64,000 nt of DNA from Hyalangium versicolor (lineage in GTDB: Bacteria; Myxococcota; Myxococcia; Myxococcales; Myxococcaceae), in the NCBI RefSeq assembly GCF_020103695.1, contig NZ_JAHXBF010000007.1:272440-336439 (forward strand), read 5' to 3'. Numbering within the stretch: position 1 is the first letter of the stretch; the number at the start of each line of letters is the position of its first letter. The translations under genes and the position numbers were made by a program. Below, in pieces: positions 43,572-51,610 of this stretch. The notes below the pieces were generated by a model that was not told where the DNA came from, made no database searches, and worked only from the letters and a program-made list of their open reading frames with translations.

Positions 43572-44453
43572 TCAAGGCGCCGGCGTCGCGGCCGCGAGGC
43601 CGTCGGCGGCCCGCCCGATTCGCTCCAAGATCTCGCCATCTTCCTCGTCGGAGATGTCGTGCTCGACCCCGGCGTACTCGCGCAGCTCCGCGGTGTACCC
43701 GGCGCGCTGCAGCTCGGCGATCGAGGCGCGCGCGCTTCGGGTCGGCACCGCCAGGTCGGAGGCGCCGTGGAAAGCCGCGACCGGCGGGAGTGTCGCCGGG
43801 CGCGGCCCCGAGCTGAGCGCCGCCGACGGGTAGAGCGACGGCGGGAGCAGGCCGCTGATGGGGAAGGCGGCCACCAGCGCCTCGGGGTGGGTGACCGCCA
43901 GGGCGAAGGTCATGATGCCGCCCTGCGAGAAGCCGGTGACGAGGGGCTTGCCGACGGTGGGGCGGGCGGCCACCAGGGCGGCGAGCGCAGCGGCGATCCG
44001 ATCGGCTTCCCGCGTAACCAGGGGCGCTGCGACGTCGTCGCGGACGGAGTCGTACCAGATGTACATGCCGCCGCTCGGGTGGCCGTACGGGAGAATGAGG
44101 CGGGCGCGGCGGCGGTAGCGCCGGAGCAGCAGGAGGAAGTCCGAGGGGTCCCCGCCCATGGGGTGCAGCGCGACGATCATCGGCACCCGCTCGTCAGGTC
44201 GCGCCCCGCCCGTCATGTGCTCGAGGTAGCGCACGCCCGCGATCTCGCCCCAGGTGGTGCTCCCTGGCTCTCCCGCCGGGGGCAGAGGCGCGACAGGCCC
44301 CGCTGACGGCGTCTCCGACGGCGGACGCACGGCCGCCGATCCCGCGGGCGGCGCCGGCGCCGGCTTGCAGCTGCACCCAGGCCCCGCTAGGAGGACCACG
44401 CCGATGGAGAGGAGCAGGCGCAAGGGAAAGGGATCGGCCGACGGGTGGCGCAT
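43572..44453 (-). CDS. Alpha/beta-hydrolase (phospholipase/carboxylesterase type) lipoprotein
   Basis: 293 aa from the ATG at 44453; a longer in-frame extension would overlap the YceI gene and remove the signal peptide, so it is rejected. Signal peptide with lipobox near GPGC, then a Pro/Ala-rich linker. The nucleophile elbow GFSQGG, the GASDLAVP Asp region and EHDIS His make a complete esterase triad. It is the second gene of a two-gene minus-strand unit, 10 bp after the YceI gene. The substrate is unknown. Confidence 0.85.
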   Translation of the reverse strand: MRHPSADPFPLRLLLSIGVVLLAGPGCSCKPAPAPPAGSAAVRPPSETPSAGPVAPLPPAGEPGSTTWGEIAGVRYLEHMTGGARPDERVPMIVALHPMGGDPSDFLLLLRRYRRRARLILPYGHPSGGMYIWYDSVRDDVAAPLVTREADRIAAALAALVAARPTVGKPLVTGFSQGGIMTFALAVTHPEALVAAFPISGLLPPSLYPSAALSSGPRPATLPPVAAFHGASDLAVPTRSARASIAELQRAGYTAELREYAGVEHDISDEEDGEILERIGRAADGLAAATPAP

Positions 44454-44463
44454 CGGTACAACA

Positions 44464-45114
44464 TCATTCGGGTTGAAGAACCAGCTCCGCATCGATGGAG
44501 ATCTCGATGTTGTCTCCCACGACGACACCGGCTCCCTCGCCCGGGAATTCCCAACGAAGGCCAAAGTCCTTCCGATTGACGGCTCCGGTGGCCTCGACCG
44601 CGCGGCGTATGCCTCCGGCATGATTGAACGGGGGCGAAAGTGTGACCGCGAGAGTCACCGGCTTGGTGATGCCGTGCATGGTCAGGTTGCCCATCATCGC
44701 GTACGAGGTGGCGCCCGACTTACTTACGCTGGTTGAAGCAAAGGTGATTCCCGGGAACTTGGCAACGTCGAAGAAGTCTGGACTCTTGAGGTGCGCGTCA
44801 CGCTCCTCCACGCCCGTCGTGATGGTGCTCACATCAATGGTCGCGTTGGCCCTGGTATTGGCGAGGTTTCCTTCATCCAGGGTGAGGGTTCCGGAAGGCT
44901 TGTGAAACATGCCGCGCACGTTGGTGAACACGTGTTTGCAGGAGAACTGCGCCGAAGAGTTTTCTGGGTCCAGCACCCAATTCGAGGCATGAGGAACAGC
45001 TGGGACTGAAAGTTTGTCCGTGGCCGTGGGGGCTGCCCGGGCGGGCGCGGGGTCTCCGGAGCTGCAGGCAGAGATTAACAATAGAGCGATCACGGAGAGT
45101 GCTGAGGGGTGCAT
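44464..45114 (-). CDS. YceI-family lipoprotein
   Basis: 216 aa from the ATG at 45114. Signal peptide with lipobox (LLISAC), then the YceI lipocalin-like fold: WVLDPENSSAQFSCKHVFTN, ANATIDVSTITTG, HLKSPDFFDVAKFPGITF and a DNIEISIDAELV end. YceI proteins bind isoprenoid-like hydrophobic ligands in the periplasm. It is first in the two-gene unit with the esterase lipoprotein. Confidence 0.93.
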   Translation of the reverse strand: MHPSALSVIALLLISACSSGDPAPARAAPTATDKLSVPAVPHASNWVLDPENSSAQFSCKHVFTNVRGMFHKPSGTLTLDEGNLANTRANATIDVSTITTGVEERDAHLKSPDFFDVAKFPGITFASTSVSKSGATSYAMMGNLTMHGITKPVTLAVTLSPPFNHAGGIRRAVEATGAVNRKDFGLRWEFPGEGAGVVVGDNIEISIDAELVLQPE

Positions 45115-45257
45115 AGGAAGAGCCTCTGCAGGCAAGTGACACAGGCCTGCCTGGGGTTTCATTTCTCTTTCTGAAAGAAATTCCCATCGGCCTCATGGAG
45201 GTGGCTCTCGTGCCGGTGCTGGAGGGCGTGGAGGGTACGCCGCGGTGACTGGGCCGC

Positions 45258-45701
45258 GTGAGGATGCCAAACTGCAGGCGAAGCCACAGTCTCCTGGCGA
45301 CAGCTACCCCGTTAAGATTGCTGGGCTTCTCGGGATGGAGGCAGCGGGAATCGAAGCCGTCTCCTACGCGCCGTGACGTGTCGGCAGGGTGTGTAAATCC
45401 TCAGAATCACGAGGGAGAGAGCGCAGAGGAGCACGCAGCGCTCCATGACGGCGCGTCGGAGCGTAGTAACGTAGAGACAGACACCAGTCGTGCGCCCCTT
45501 GAGGGCGGAGCAGGCAGTCCGCTGTCCCCTGCACAGCAAGCAGCGCTCGAGGAGGCGGTGCTCGCCTTCCGGCTGCAGGTGGCCCCTGTGCCGGGCTGTG
45601 GGAAGTGCCTTGATGCGGCTCCCGGTGGTCCTCTCGCCTGCGAAGGCCACGCCCTCCGCGCGGCGGTGGTGCAGCACCTGGTGACGGGCGGTGCGGCATG
45701 A
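45258..45701 (+). CDS. Small Cys-containing protein at the start of the phage-like early operon
   Basis: The frame ends in a plausible small protein: SPAQQAALEEAVLAF helix, then CGKC...CEGH, a possible zinc-binding knuckle. Its stop overlaps the next start (ATGA), which argues that the 3' part is a real gene. The first 80 residues from the GTG at 45258 are basic and low-complexity, so the true start may be an unusual codon further downstream. No family recognised. Confidence 0.4.
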   Translation: MRMPNCRRSHSLLATATPLRLLGFSGWRQRESKPSPTRRDVSAGCVNPQNHEGESAEEHAALHDGASERSNVETDTSRAPLEGGAGSPLSPAQQAALEEAVLAFRLQVAPVPGCGKCLDAAPGGPLACEGHALRAAVVQHLVTGGAA

Positions 45702-46024
45702 ACCGCCACCGTCGCCGCTGCGCCGATCTGCCTCCCACCGAGCGCCAGCTCCAGGTGCTGCGCCTCATTGAGGAGGGACGCGCGCGCCAGGGCTACAGTC
45801 CCACGGTGCGCGAGTTGCTCGCGCCGCTCGGCGTGAGCAGTACCCAGGCCGTCCAGTGCCTCGTGGAGGCTCTAAGGCGGAAGGGGCTCCTGGTCGGTGA
45901 GCGCGGCTCAGTTCGCACGCTGCGCGGCACCGAGGCCGGTCGCCAGTGCTTGGCTGCCGCCACTCACTTGAAGGGAGCTCACAGGCAAAAGGTACGAGCA
46001 CTTGAGGTGGAGGTGCTCCGGTGA
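45698..46024 (+). CDS. LexA-type winged-helix DNA-binding protein without peptidase domain
   Basis: 108 aa. Residues 12-72 match the LexA N-terminal winged helix: LPPTERQLQVLRLIEEGRARQG then SPTVRELLAPLGVSS and a VEALRRKGLLVGE wing. There is no S24 self-cleavage domain, so it cannot be inactivated by RecA-stimulated cleavage. It overlaps both neighbours by 4 nt in the early operon. Likely a phage-type transcription regulator. Confidence 0.75.
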   Translation: MNRHRRRCADLPPTERQLQVLRLIEEGRARQGYSPTVRELLAPLGVSSTQAVQCLVEALRRKGLLVGERGSVRTLRGTEAGRQCLAAATHLKGAHRQKVRALEVEVLR

Positions 46025-46359
46025 CGCCTGCCAGCGATCTCCATATCTCCGAGCATGCCTTCCAACGTGGCCGTGAGCGCCTCGGGCTGAACCGCAAGGC
46101 CACGGAACGCATGGCATGCCGGGCCTTCGCGGCAGGGCTTCGCCACGAGGACACCTTCGGAGCCCTGCGCCAGTACCTCGGAATGGTGGCCAGTACCCGC
46201 GGCACTGCGGACAACCTCCGTGTCCACGGTGAGGCTGTTTGGGTGTTCTGCAGCCACACTCTCGTCACCGTGCTCCAGCTTCCGCACGAGCTGCGCAAGG
46301 CGGCCCATGCCACGCGCCGAGCGCAGCGCTCGGCGGTGGCGGAGGTGGCTGCGCCATGA
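46021..46359 (+). CDS. Phage-like small protein of unknown function
   Basis: 112 aa from a GTG overlapping the upstream stop (GTGA). Begins with ISEHAFQRGRERLGLNRKATERMACRAF, a helical segment of a type seen in small phage proteins, followed by a short strand-rich part (VHGEAVWVFCSHTLVTVLQLP). Part of the overlapping early operon. No specific function. Confidence 0.6.
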   Translation: MTPASDLHISEHAFQRGRERLGLNRKATERMACRAFAAGLRHEDTFGALRQYLGMVASTRGTADNLRVHGEAVWVFCSHTLVTVLQLPHELRKAAHATRRAQRSAVAEVAAP

Positions 46360-46592
46360 GCTCCCTTAAGGAGAAGCTCGCCAAGCCCGAGATGCTGCCA
46401 GGCACTCGCGCCCGGCGCAGTCTGGCGAGCCTGCGTTGCTGCCGGGGCTACCGCGTGCTGGCAGGTACCGAGAGCAGCCCCGAGCGCGTGGCGATCCAGC
46501 CCATGGACACGGTTTCTGCGTGGGCCCGAGTGCCGGGCTTGCGCGGCACCTTCGAGCAGGTACCGAACACCACCGGCCCGGGGGAGGAGTAG
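46356..46592 (+). CDS. Small phage-like protein of unknown function
   Basis: 78 aa from the ATG overlapping the upstream stop. Basic helical N-terminus (SSLKEKLAKPEML), then a short mixed segment. Its stop is 2 nt before the start of the large fusion gene, whose ribosome-binding site (GGGGAGGAG) lies inside its last codons. Kept because of the overlap chain; no family recognised. Confidence 0.55.
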   Translation: MSSLKEKLAKPEMLPGTRARRSLASLRCCRGYRVLAGTESSPERVAIQPMDTVSAWARVPGLRGTFEQVPNTTGPGEE

Positions 46593-46594
46593 CG

Positions 46595-48607
46595 ATGGGG
46601 ACGGCAGCACGGGTGTTGCCTCCCAAGGGCAACACAGCCGAGTGGTACACGCGCCGGACGGACTTCAATCCTCTCAACGAGGAGTTCGGCTTCACCGTGG
46701 ACGTGTGCGCCGCCACGCGCGAGGCCGCCAAGGTTCCGAGGTTCTTCTGCCCGCCAGGGGTTGACCCGAGCTTGGTTGGGGCTGTTGCGACAGACGGGCT
46801 CGCGCAGTCATGGAGGGGCGAGCGCGTGTGGTGCAACCCGGGTCCGTACGATGCACGGAGCCTCTCGCTCTGGGCGAAGAAGTGCGCATCCGAGGCGGAC
46901 AACGGGGCCGAGCTGGTGGTGCTGGCGGTGCCCGCGTGGACGGATAGAGGTTGGTGGCAGGACTACGTGGAGCCGGCGCTTCAAACTGGGCATGCCGAGA
47001 TGCGGCGACCGCGGGGCCGGTGGCGCTTCGGCTGGCCGGGCTGCCCGGACGGATTGCCCGGACACGGGGGGAAGTTTCCCCAAGCGCTGGTGATCTGGCG
47101 GCGCCAAGCGCGGGAACCGCCAGCAGGTGGTGGCGATGCCGAGCACCTGTTGCAGAGTGAGAGGGCGGCTCGGCTTCGTGCGGAGAGGGCCCGGATCCGC
47201 GCTGAGGGGGAACTGGCCGGATGGCTGAAGGGCGTCGAACTCTTTCGCGCGCAAGCTGCAGCACTCGAGGCAACAGCTGATGCGCTCCGCCAGCAGTCCG
47301 AACTCAATAGAAGCGGGAAGCGCCGGACGAAGGTCTATTTCGCGCGGGGCCCTACCGGGAACATCAAGATCGGGGTCAGCGCGAATCCCTGGGCACGAGT
47401 GGCCTCTCTGCAAACAGGGGCGGGAGGGGGGAAGATTGTTCTCCTGGCGATCGTCGACGGAGGGGTCGAGGACGAACGTCGCCTCCATGAGCGGTTTGCG
47501 AGCACGCGACTCGTGGGTGAATGGTTCTCGCCGACGCCCGAGATCTTGGAGCTGATCGCGTCGTTTCCTCCTGCCGAAGACTCCCGTCACGCTCAGACAG
47601 TAGGCGCTACCGAACCCCCGAGCGTGACGCCCAGCGTGACACAGGAGGAGAGGGAGAAGAGAAAGAGGGAGTTGGCCAGAACGAGACAGAGAAACTGCCG
47701 CGCGCGAAAGGGCAGCGTGACGCCCAGCGTGACACAGGGGGAGGAGAAGAAAGAAAGACTCTCTACTTCTCCTCTCCCTCTTCCCCCTCCCTCTGTCTCG
47801 GAGAAGAGAGGATCGCTCGCGCTCGTCACGGCGGCGCCGCGTGACGGCGTGCGTGACACCCGGCGAGAGCACCACACATCGGCCTCGCTACCGGCGGAGG
47901 TGCAGGCTCTGCGCTCCGCATGGAACGAATTGGTGGCGCCGCATGGCTTCCCGGCCTGGGGAGAGCGCACCTCGAAGCGATTGCTGGGGGATGCCCAGGA
48001 CGCGCTCGATCGCCGCCCGCTAGAGGAGTGGCAAAAGGCCTTCGCGCTTGTTCCACGAGCCCCGGTATGCCGCGGCGAACTGGGCAGCCGTCAGAGAGCC
48101 AGCCTCGTGTGGCTACTCGTGGGACAGACGCGAGAGGGGTACGAGCCAGCAGAGTGTCTCCTCACTGGCCGCTGGAGTCTGGACCCGGAACCGGGTCAGG
48201 AAACCGCGGGCGTGAGGCCACCCGTGGCCCACGGGCGGCCCGGCAACAGGGCCGAGCGGCTGGGCGCCGAAGCGCGCGCCACCGTCGAGCGCGAGCAGGA
48301 GGAACTTTGCGCCTCTGAGTCTCAGATGGAGGCTCTGGCTAGGGACGATTCGCCTGCTGGGCGCCTCTGGCATGTCGCGCTGGAAGAGGTGCAGCGGGAT
48401 GGGAGGACGTATGCCCTCCAGTGGCTGACGCGGATGCGAGCCTTGGCCATTGTGGACGAAGGGCTGCTCCTCTTGGAGTGCCCCGATCGGTTCTTCCGCG
48501 ACTGGGTGGATGACCACTACCGCGAACTGCTGGAGCGGCACCTCTCCTCCCGTGGCCTCGCAGGAGTCCGGTACGTGCTGCCCGAAGACGCGGGGGGGAC
48601 CCCATGA
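46595..48607 (+). CDS. Phage Dam-type methylase / T5orf172 / DnaA-N-like fusion protein
   Basis: 670 aa from the ATG at 46595 (ribosome-binding GGGGAGGAG just upstream). Residues 14-165 match phage N6-adenine methyltransferases: EWYTRRTDFNPLNEEFGFTVDVCAA and WCNPGPY (79-85), a variant of the catalytic NPPY with an inserted Gly. Residues about 244-324 match T5orf172 (GIY-YIG-like): KVYFARGPTGNIKIGVS, HERFASTRLVGEWF. A charged linker with a repeated SVTPSVTQ motif follows, then a helical replication-type segment (430-520) and a DnaA N-terminal-like domain (about 585-665: WHVALEEVQRDG, RMRALAIVDEGLLLLECPDRFFRDWVDDHY). Together this suggests a replication or DNA-modification protein of the element. 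Domain calls are by motif only. Confidence 0.7.
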   Translation: MGTAARVLPPKGNTAEWYTRRTDFNPLNEEFGFTVDVCAATREAAKVPRFFCPPGVDPSLVGAVATDGLAQSWRGERVWCNPGPYDARSLSLWAKKCASEADNGAELVVLAVPAWTDRGWWQDYVEPALQTGHAEMRRPRGRWRFGWPGCPDGLPGHGGKFPQALVIWRRQAREPPAGGGDAEHLLQSERAARLRAERARIRAEGELAGWLKGVELFRAQAAALEATADALRQQSELNRSGKRRTKVYFARGPTGNIKIGVSANPWARVASLQTGAGGGKIVLLAIVDGGVEDERRLHERFASTRLVGEWFSPTPEILELIASFPPAEDSRHAQTVGATEPPSVTPSVTQEEREKRKRELARTRQRNCRARKGSVTPSVTQGEEKKERLSTSPLPLPPPSVSEKRGSLALVTAAPRDGVRDTRREHHTSASLPAEVQALRSAWNELVAPHGFPAWGERTSKRLLGDAQDALDRRPLEEWQKAFALVPRAPVCRGELGSRQRASLVWLLVGQTREGYEPAECLLTGRWSLDPEPGQETAGVRPPVAHGRPGNRAERLGAEARATVEREQEELCASESQMEALARDDSPAGRLWHVALEEVQRDGRTYALQWLTRMRALAIVDEGLLLLECPDRFFRDWVDDHYRELLERHLSSRGLAGVRYVLPEDAGGTP

Positions 48608-48984
48608 GATGGGCCTCTCAAAGAGACGGGAACGAGCCGGCCATTGTCCGGGCTCTGCAACTCGCGGGTTGGACGGTGGTGAAGGTGAATGCGCCCGGGG
48701 TGATGGACTTACTGTGCATTCGGCGCGGCGAACTGCGCGTGCTGGAGGTGAAGAACCCCCGGGGCAAGAACCGCCTCACCCGGGCCCAGGAGGAACTGCT
48801 CGCTCGGTTGCGAGCAGCTGGGCTTGAGGTGCCCGTGGTGCGCTCGCCCGAGGAGGCCTTGGCTGCGGTGGAGGGCCGTCCGCCTTCGCCAGAGCCGCTC
48901 CGGTCGGACGCAGACAACCCCGCGCGAACCATTCGCCTCCGCGCGCGTCCCGCCACCTACCCCCCGGGAAGGAGGACCTCATGA
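48604..48984 (+). CDS. VRR-NUC/Holliday-resolvase-like PD-(D/E)XK nuclease
   Basis: 126 aa. N-terminal Glu11 in a helix, then GVMDLLCIRRG (Asp35) and LRVLEVKNPRG (Glu48-x-Lys50): the complete E...D...ExK core of VRR-NUC/phage resolvase nucleases. The last 35 residues are low-complexity. It overlaps the fusion gene by 4 nt and the sigma-like gene by 4 nt. Likely recombination or replication repair for the element. Confidence 0.82.
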   Translation: MRWASQRDGNEPAIVRALQLAGWTVVKVNAPGVMDLLCIRRGELRVLEVKNPRGKNRLTRAQEELLARLRAAGLEVPVVRSPEEALAAVEGRPPSPEPLRSDADNPARTIRLRARPATYPPGRRTS

Positions 48985-49904
48985 ACTCACAGCATACAGA
49001 GAAAGCGCGACTCTCCCACCGGGAGATGGAGGATCTGCTCATTCGTCTCCATGGCCTCACCCGGGAGGAGCCACGACTCGAGGATGAGCAAGCCCTGGCC
49101 CTGGCAGTGCGCGGGTACGTGGTGTCTGCAGCCGTGGCAGTGGCAAAGGAATACAGGGTGGCGGTGGAGGACATGGTGCAGGAGGGGCTGGTGGCCACTT
49201 ACAAAGCCTGGGAAGGCTTTACTCCTGGCCAGGCTCCGGGGAAGTGCCTCTACCCGGGCTACGTGAAGCGCCTGGCTCTCCAGGCCATACGCCGCGCCGC
49301 TCTCGGGGAGGTGTCCCCAGTGCGTGTGACTCGCCACGCACGGCGCAAGGTGAAGCGCGCCAAGGCGGCAGCTCAGATGGAGGGCCCGCTGCGCGAAGTG
49401 AAGTACCGGCAGATCGTGGGTGGGCAGTGGGTGGAGAAGGTAGCCTCGGTGCCCGAGCCGCGCGAACTCGCCGAGGTTCTCGAGGAGCGCGGCGTGTCCG
49501 CAGGGAGTCTCTCCGTGCTTGGAAGCGGTACCCTCCACGCGGCCCTACCAGCAGACACCCTGCTGGGCCTTGCGGACGCTCGCGGCGAGAGCGAGGAGCG
49601 CCTAGCCCTTGCTCGCCGGGCGGTGAATGCCCTGGGCAGGCTAGGGCTGCTCCAGCGCTACGTGATTATGGGGCTCGCGGGTCTTGGCAGAGAGAGACCT
49701 GTTGGGGAAACCATCCTCGCCGACGAGCTTCGGCTCAGTCGGGCCGCAGTGAGGGAAGCGCGCGAGACGGGCCTGAGGGCCCTGCGTCGGGCTTTGGAGC
49801 CTCCCAGGGGCCGGGCCATAGTGAGGAGGGCCCCGACAACTCCGAATCGAGCTGTGTCCCCGCGAGCGGTGAGCCTGGGCCCCCTCTTCACGGATGTGCG
49901 GTAG
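48981..49904 (+). CDS. Sigma-70-family-like RNA polymerase sigma factor
   Basis: 307 aa. AVAKEYRVAVEDMVQEGLVATYKAWEGF (about 54-81) matches sigma region 2.1-2.2 (DLVQEG core), followed by YVKRLALQAIRRA. The C-terminal part (ALGRLGLLQRYVIMGLAGLGRERPVGETILADELRLSRAAVREARETGLRALRRAL) resembles region 4 with its helix-turn-helix. A central insert separates the two. It would direct transcription of element genes, perhaps the tail block on the opposite strand. Confidence 0.78.
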   Translation: MNSQHTEKARLSHREMEDLLIRLHGLTREEPRLEDEQALALAVRGYVVSAAVAVAKEYRVAVEDMVQEGLVATYKAWEGFTPGQAPGKCLYPGYVKRLALQAIRRAALGEVSPVRVTRHARRKVKRAKAAAQMEGPLREVKYRQIVGGQWVEKVASVPEPRELAEVLEERGVSAGSLSVLGSGTLHAALPADTLLGLADARGESEERLALARRAVNALGRLGLLQRYVIMGLAGLGRERPVGETILADELRLSRAAVREARETGLRALRRALEPPRGRAIVRRAPTTPNRAVSPRAVSLGPLFTDVR

Positions 49905-50197
49905 TGCCCACTATCGTCGCGAGGAAGGACGGTACGTGCACTGCAGTGGGCTGCGGGGGGCGGATCCGAAAGGGGGAGTACGCAGCCTACAGCCGGGCTC
50001 AAGGGTTGCGGCACCCCGAGTGCGCCAGTAAGCCCACAGCGAGGAGAAACGCGAAGGCTGCACCGTGCGCACGGTGTAGCCGACGCTTGGAGGTCGGCGA
50101 GGGCCTACTCTACCACAGCGAGGAGAGACGCCGTGGTGGCTTCCGCCAACGGTACCTACTCACATGTCCTGTGTGCACTGCACCAAGAGCGGTGTGA
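49904..50197 (+). CDS. Zinc-ribbon-like protein, last gene of the early operon
   Basis: 97 aa from a GTG sharing a base with the sigma gene's TAG. Three Cys clusters (TCTAVGC, CARC, CPVC) with GRIRKGEYAAY and RRLEVGEGLLYHSEE, two similar halves of a treble-clef or PARP-finger-like fold. Probably DNA- or RNA-binding. No specific function. Confidence 0.65.
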   Translation: MPTIVARKDGTCTAVGCGGRIRKGEYAAYSRAQGLRHPECASKPTARRNAKAAPCARCSRRLEVGEGLLYHSEERRRGGFRQRYLLTCPVCTAPRAV

Positions 50198-50540
50198 CGC
50201 CGTCGCCGCTATGGTTCGTGTGCGCTTCACTGGGCTGCCTTTGCGAGCCACCGATGCGGGTAAGATGGCGTTGAGCAGGGACAGGCAGGCAAGCGTGATA
50301 CTCACTTCTGACGCATGGCCGCTTGCACGGGAGTCGAGCCCTGGTTCTACGAACGCACTTCAGAGACTCACTCCAGGAAACCCGAAGCAGGGTTGCAACA
50401 GAAAAGAGTGCACAGAGGCTTTGTGCTCAGCTGGATGCTGAGGATTGGTGCTGGCGACCCATCGCTCAATCAGTCGACTTGAAGAATGAATTTTGTCTGC
50501 CGCCTGTTCGGCACGTCCACCATCCAATAGGAAGGCGATC
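50198..50540. other. Gap before the Cys-rich lipoprotein gene
   Basis: No gene supported. Composition becomes more AT-rich towards the lipoprotein gene. GGAAGG at 50530-50535 is its ribosome-binding site. Confidence 0.5.
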
Positions 50541-51251
50541 ATGAAGAAGTGCACTTTGATATGGGCCATAGCTTTATTGGCGGTTTGGGGGTGTGGAGGC
50601 TCCATTGATGATGCCCAAGCCACCGAAGAGTTAGAATTGGCTAGTGCCGAGTCTGGCCTCATGAGTTGCGGCTCAGGCTGTCCTGATGGGTACTATCCTG
50701 CAAGTTATTCCTGCACGCGAAGCTGTGGTGTGAGTAACCTGTCATGCATGGGGCCGAGTTCACCTAATGCGGTAACTTGCCAGCCGATCCCAGCAACAAC
50801 TTTCAGGCAGTGTGGCTCACAATGTCCCAGCGGTTTTGTCCCACAGGGTTATTCTTGTACGCCAGAGTGTAGCAGCGGCACTCTTGGTTCCAGTGTCTGC
50901 ATCGCTTCTCATTCACCCAATGCAGTGACCTGCCAGCCGATCCCAGCAACAACTTTCAGGCAGTGTGGCTCACAATGTCCCAGCGGTTTTGTCCCACAGG
51001 GTTATTCCTGTACGCCAGAGTGTAGCAACGGCACTCTTGGTTCCAGTGTCTGCATCGCTTCTCATTCACCCAATGCAGTGACCTGCCAGCCGATCCCTGC
51101 GACAACCTTCAGGCAGTGTGGCTCACAGTGCCCTAGCGGCTTCGTCCCACAGGGGTATTCTTGTACGCCTGAGTGCAGCAACGGCACTCTTGGCTCTAGT
51201 GTCTGCACCGTTTCGCGTTCTCCCAACGCGGTGACATGCGCCAAGCAGTGA
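50541..51251 (+). CDS. Cysteine-rich lipoprotein with tandem 51-residue repeats
   Basis: 236 aa from the ATG at 50541 (GGAAGG upstream). Signal peptide with lipobox AVWGC (Cys18). After a short acidic linker come one degenerate (CGSGCPDGYYPASYSC) and three near-identical repeats with core CGSQCPSGFVPQGYSC, six Cys each, then a partial unit. The codon use (TTA, ATA, AAC/ACT-rich) and GC content are clearly lower than in neighbouring genes, which points to recent transfer. It sits between the early operon and the tail block, the usual place for phage cargo (moron) genes; a surface function such as superinfection exclusion or adhesion is a guess. Confidence 0.8.
   Translation: MKKCTLIWAIALLAVWGCGGSIDDAQATEELELASAESGLMSCGSGCPDGYYPASYSCTRSCGVSNLSCMGPSSPNAVTCQPIPATTFRQCGSQCPSGFVPQGYSCTPECSSGTLGSSVCIASHSPNAVTCQPIPATTFRQCGSQCPSGFVPQGYSCTPECSNGTLGSSVCIASHSPNAVTCQPIPATTFRQCGSQCPSGFVPQGYSCTPECSNGTLGSSVCTVSRSPNAVTCAKQ
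50760..51218 (+). repeat. Three tandem 153-bp repeats in the Cys-rich lipoprotein gene
   Basis: Units at 50760-50912, 50913-51065 and 51066-51218. The first two differ at only about six positions; the third at about twenty. A partial fourth follows. The period is exactly 51 codons, so copy-number change keeps the frame. Confidence 0.9.
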
Positions 51252-51610
51252 CACAACTTCTTGGAGTTACAGCAGCGAGTTACCGCAGCAACCCGAGCCG
51301 TATGTCCAAGAGTGCTCGCCTCCCTGTTGGGTTAGGAGCAACATCCATCTGGATGGCCTGGATCGAAGTGCCACTGTGTACTGGGCAGATAGGAGTGGGT
51401 CTTCCTGCGGACCCTGCAGAGACCTGCTCCAGAGCCCTCGAAGTTGACCCTTATGAATGACTAGAAAGGAAAAGGGAGAAATTAGGCAGGAGAGACGGAC
51501 AAGTCTCTTGCTGAACTGAGGAACTGGACCCAATAACTGGGTCCACCTCACTGGGTTGGTGGTGATGATTTTCAACTCTCTGCCATGAGGTACAGAGGGC
51601 GGGAGATGGG
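51252..51610. other. Convergent intergenic region
   Basis: No gene supported between the Cys-rich lipoprotein (plus) and the tail-tip gene (minus); it holds the hairpin at 51526-51544. Confidence 0.5.
51526..51544. terminator. Candidate bidirectional terminator hairpin
   Basis: Perfect 7-bp arms (GGACCCA/TGGGTCC) around a 5-nt loop between convergent genes. No U tract. Confidence 0.4.

Noticed and set aside
45340..45400. tRNA 3' end as phage attachment site
   Set aside because: A GGAATCGAAGCC stretch looks like a T-loop, but no cloverleaf can be drawn and no second copy was seen.
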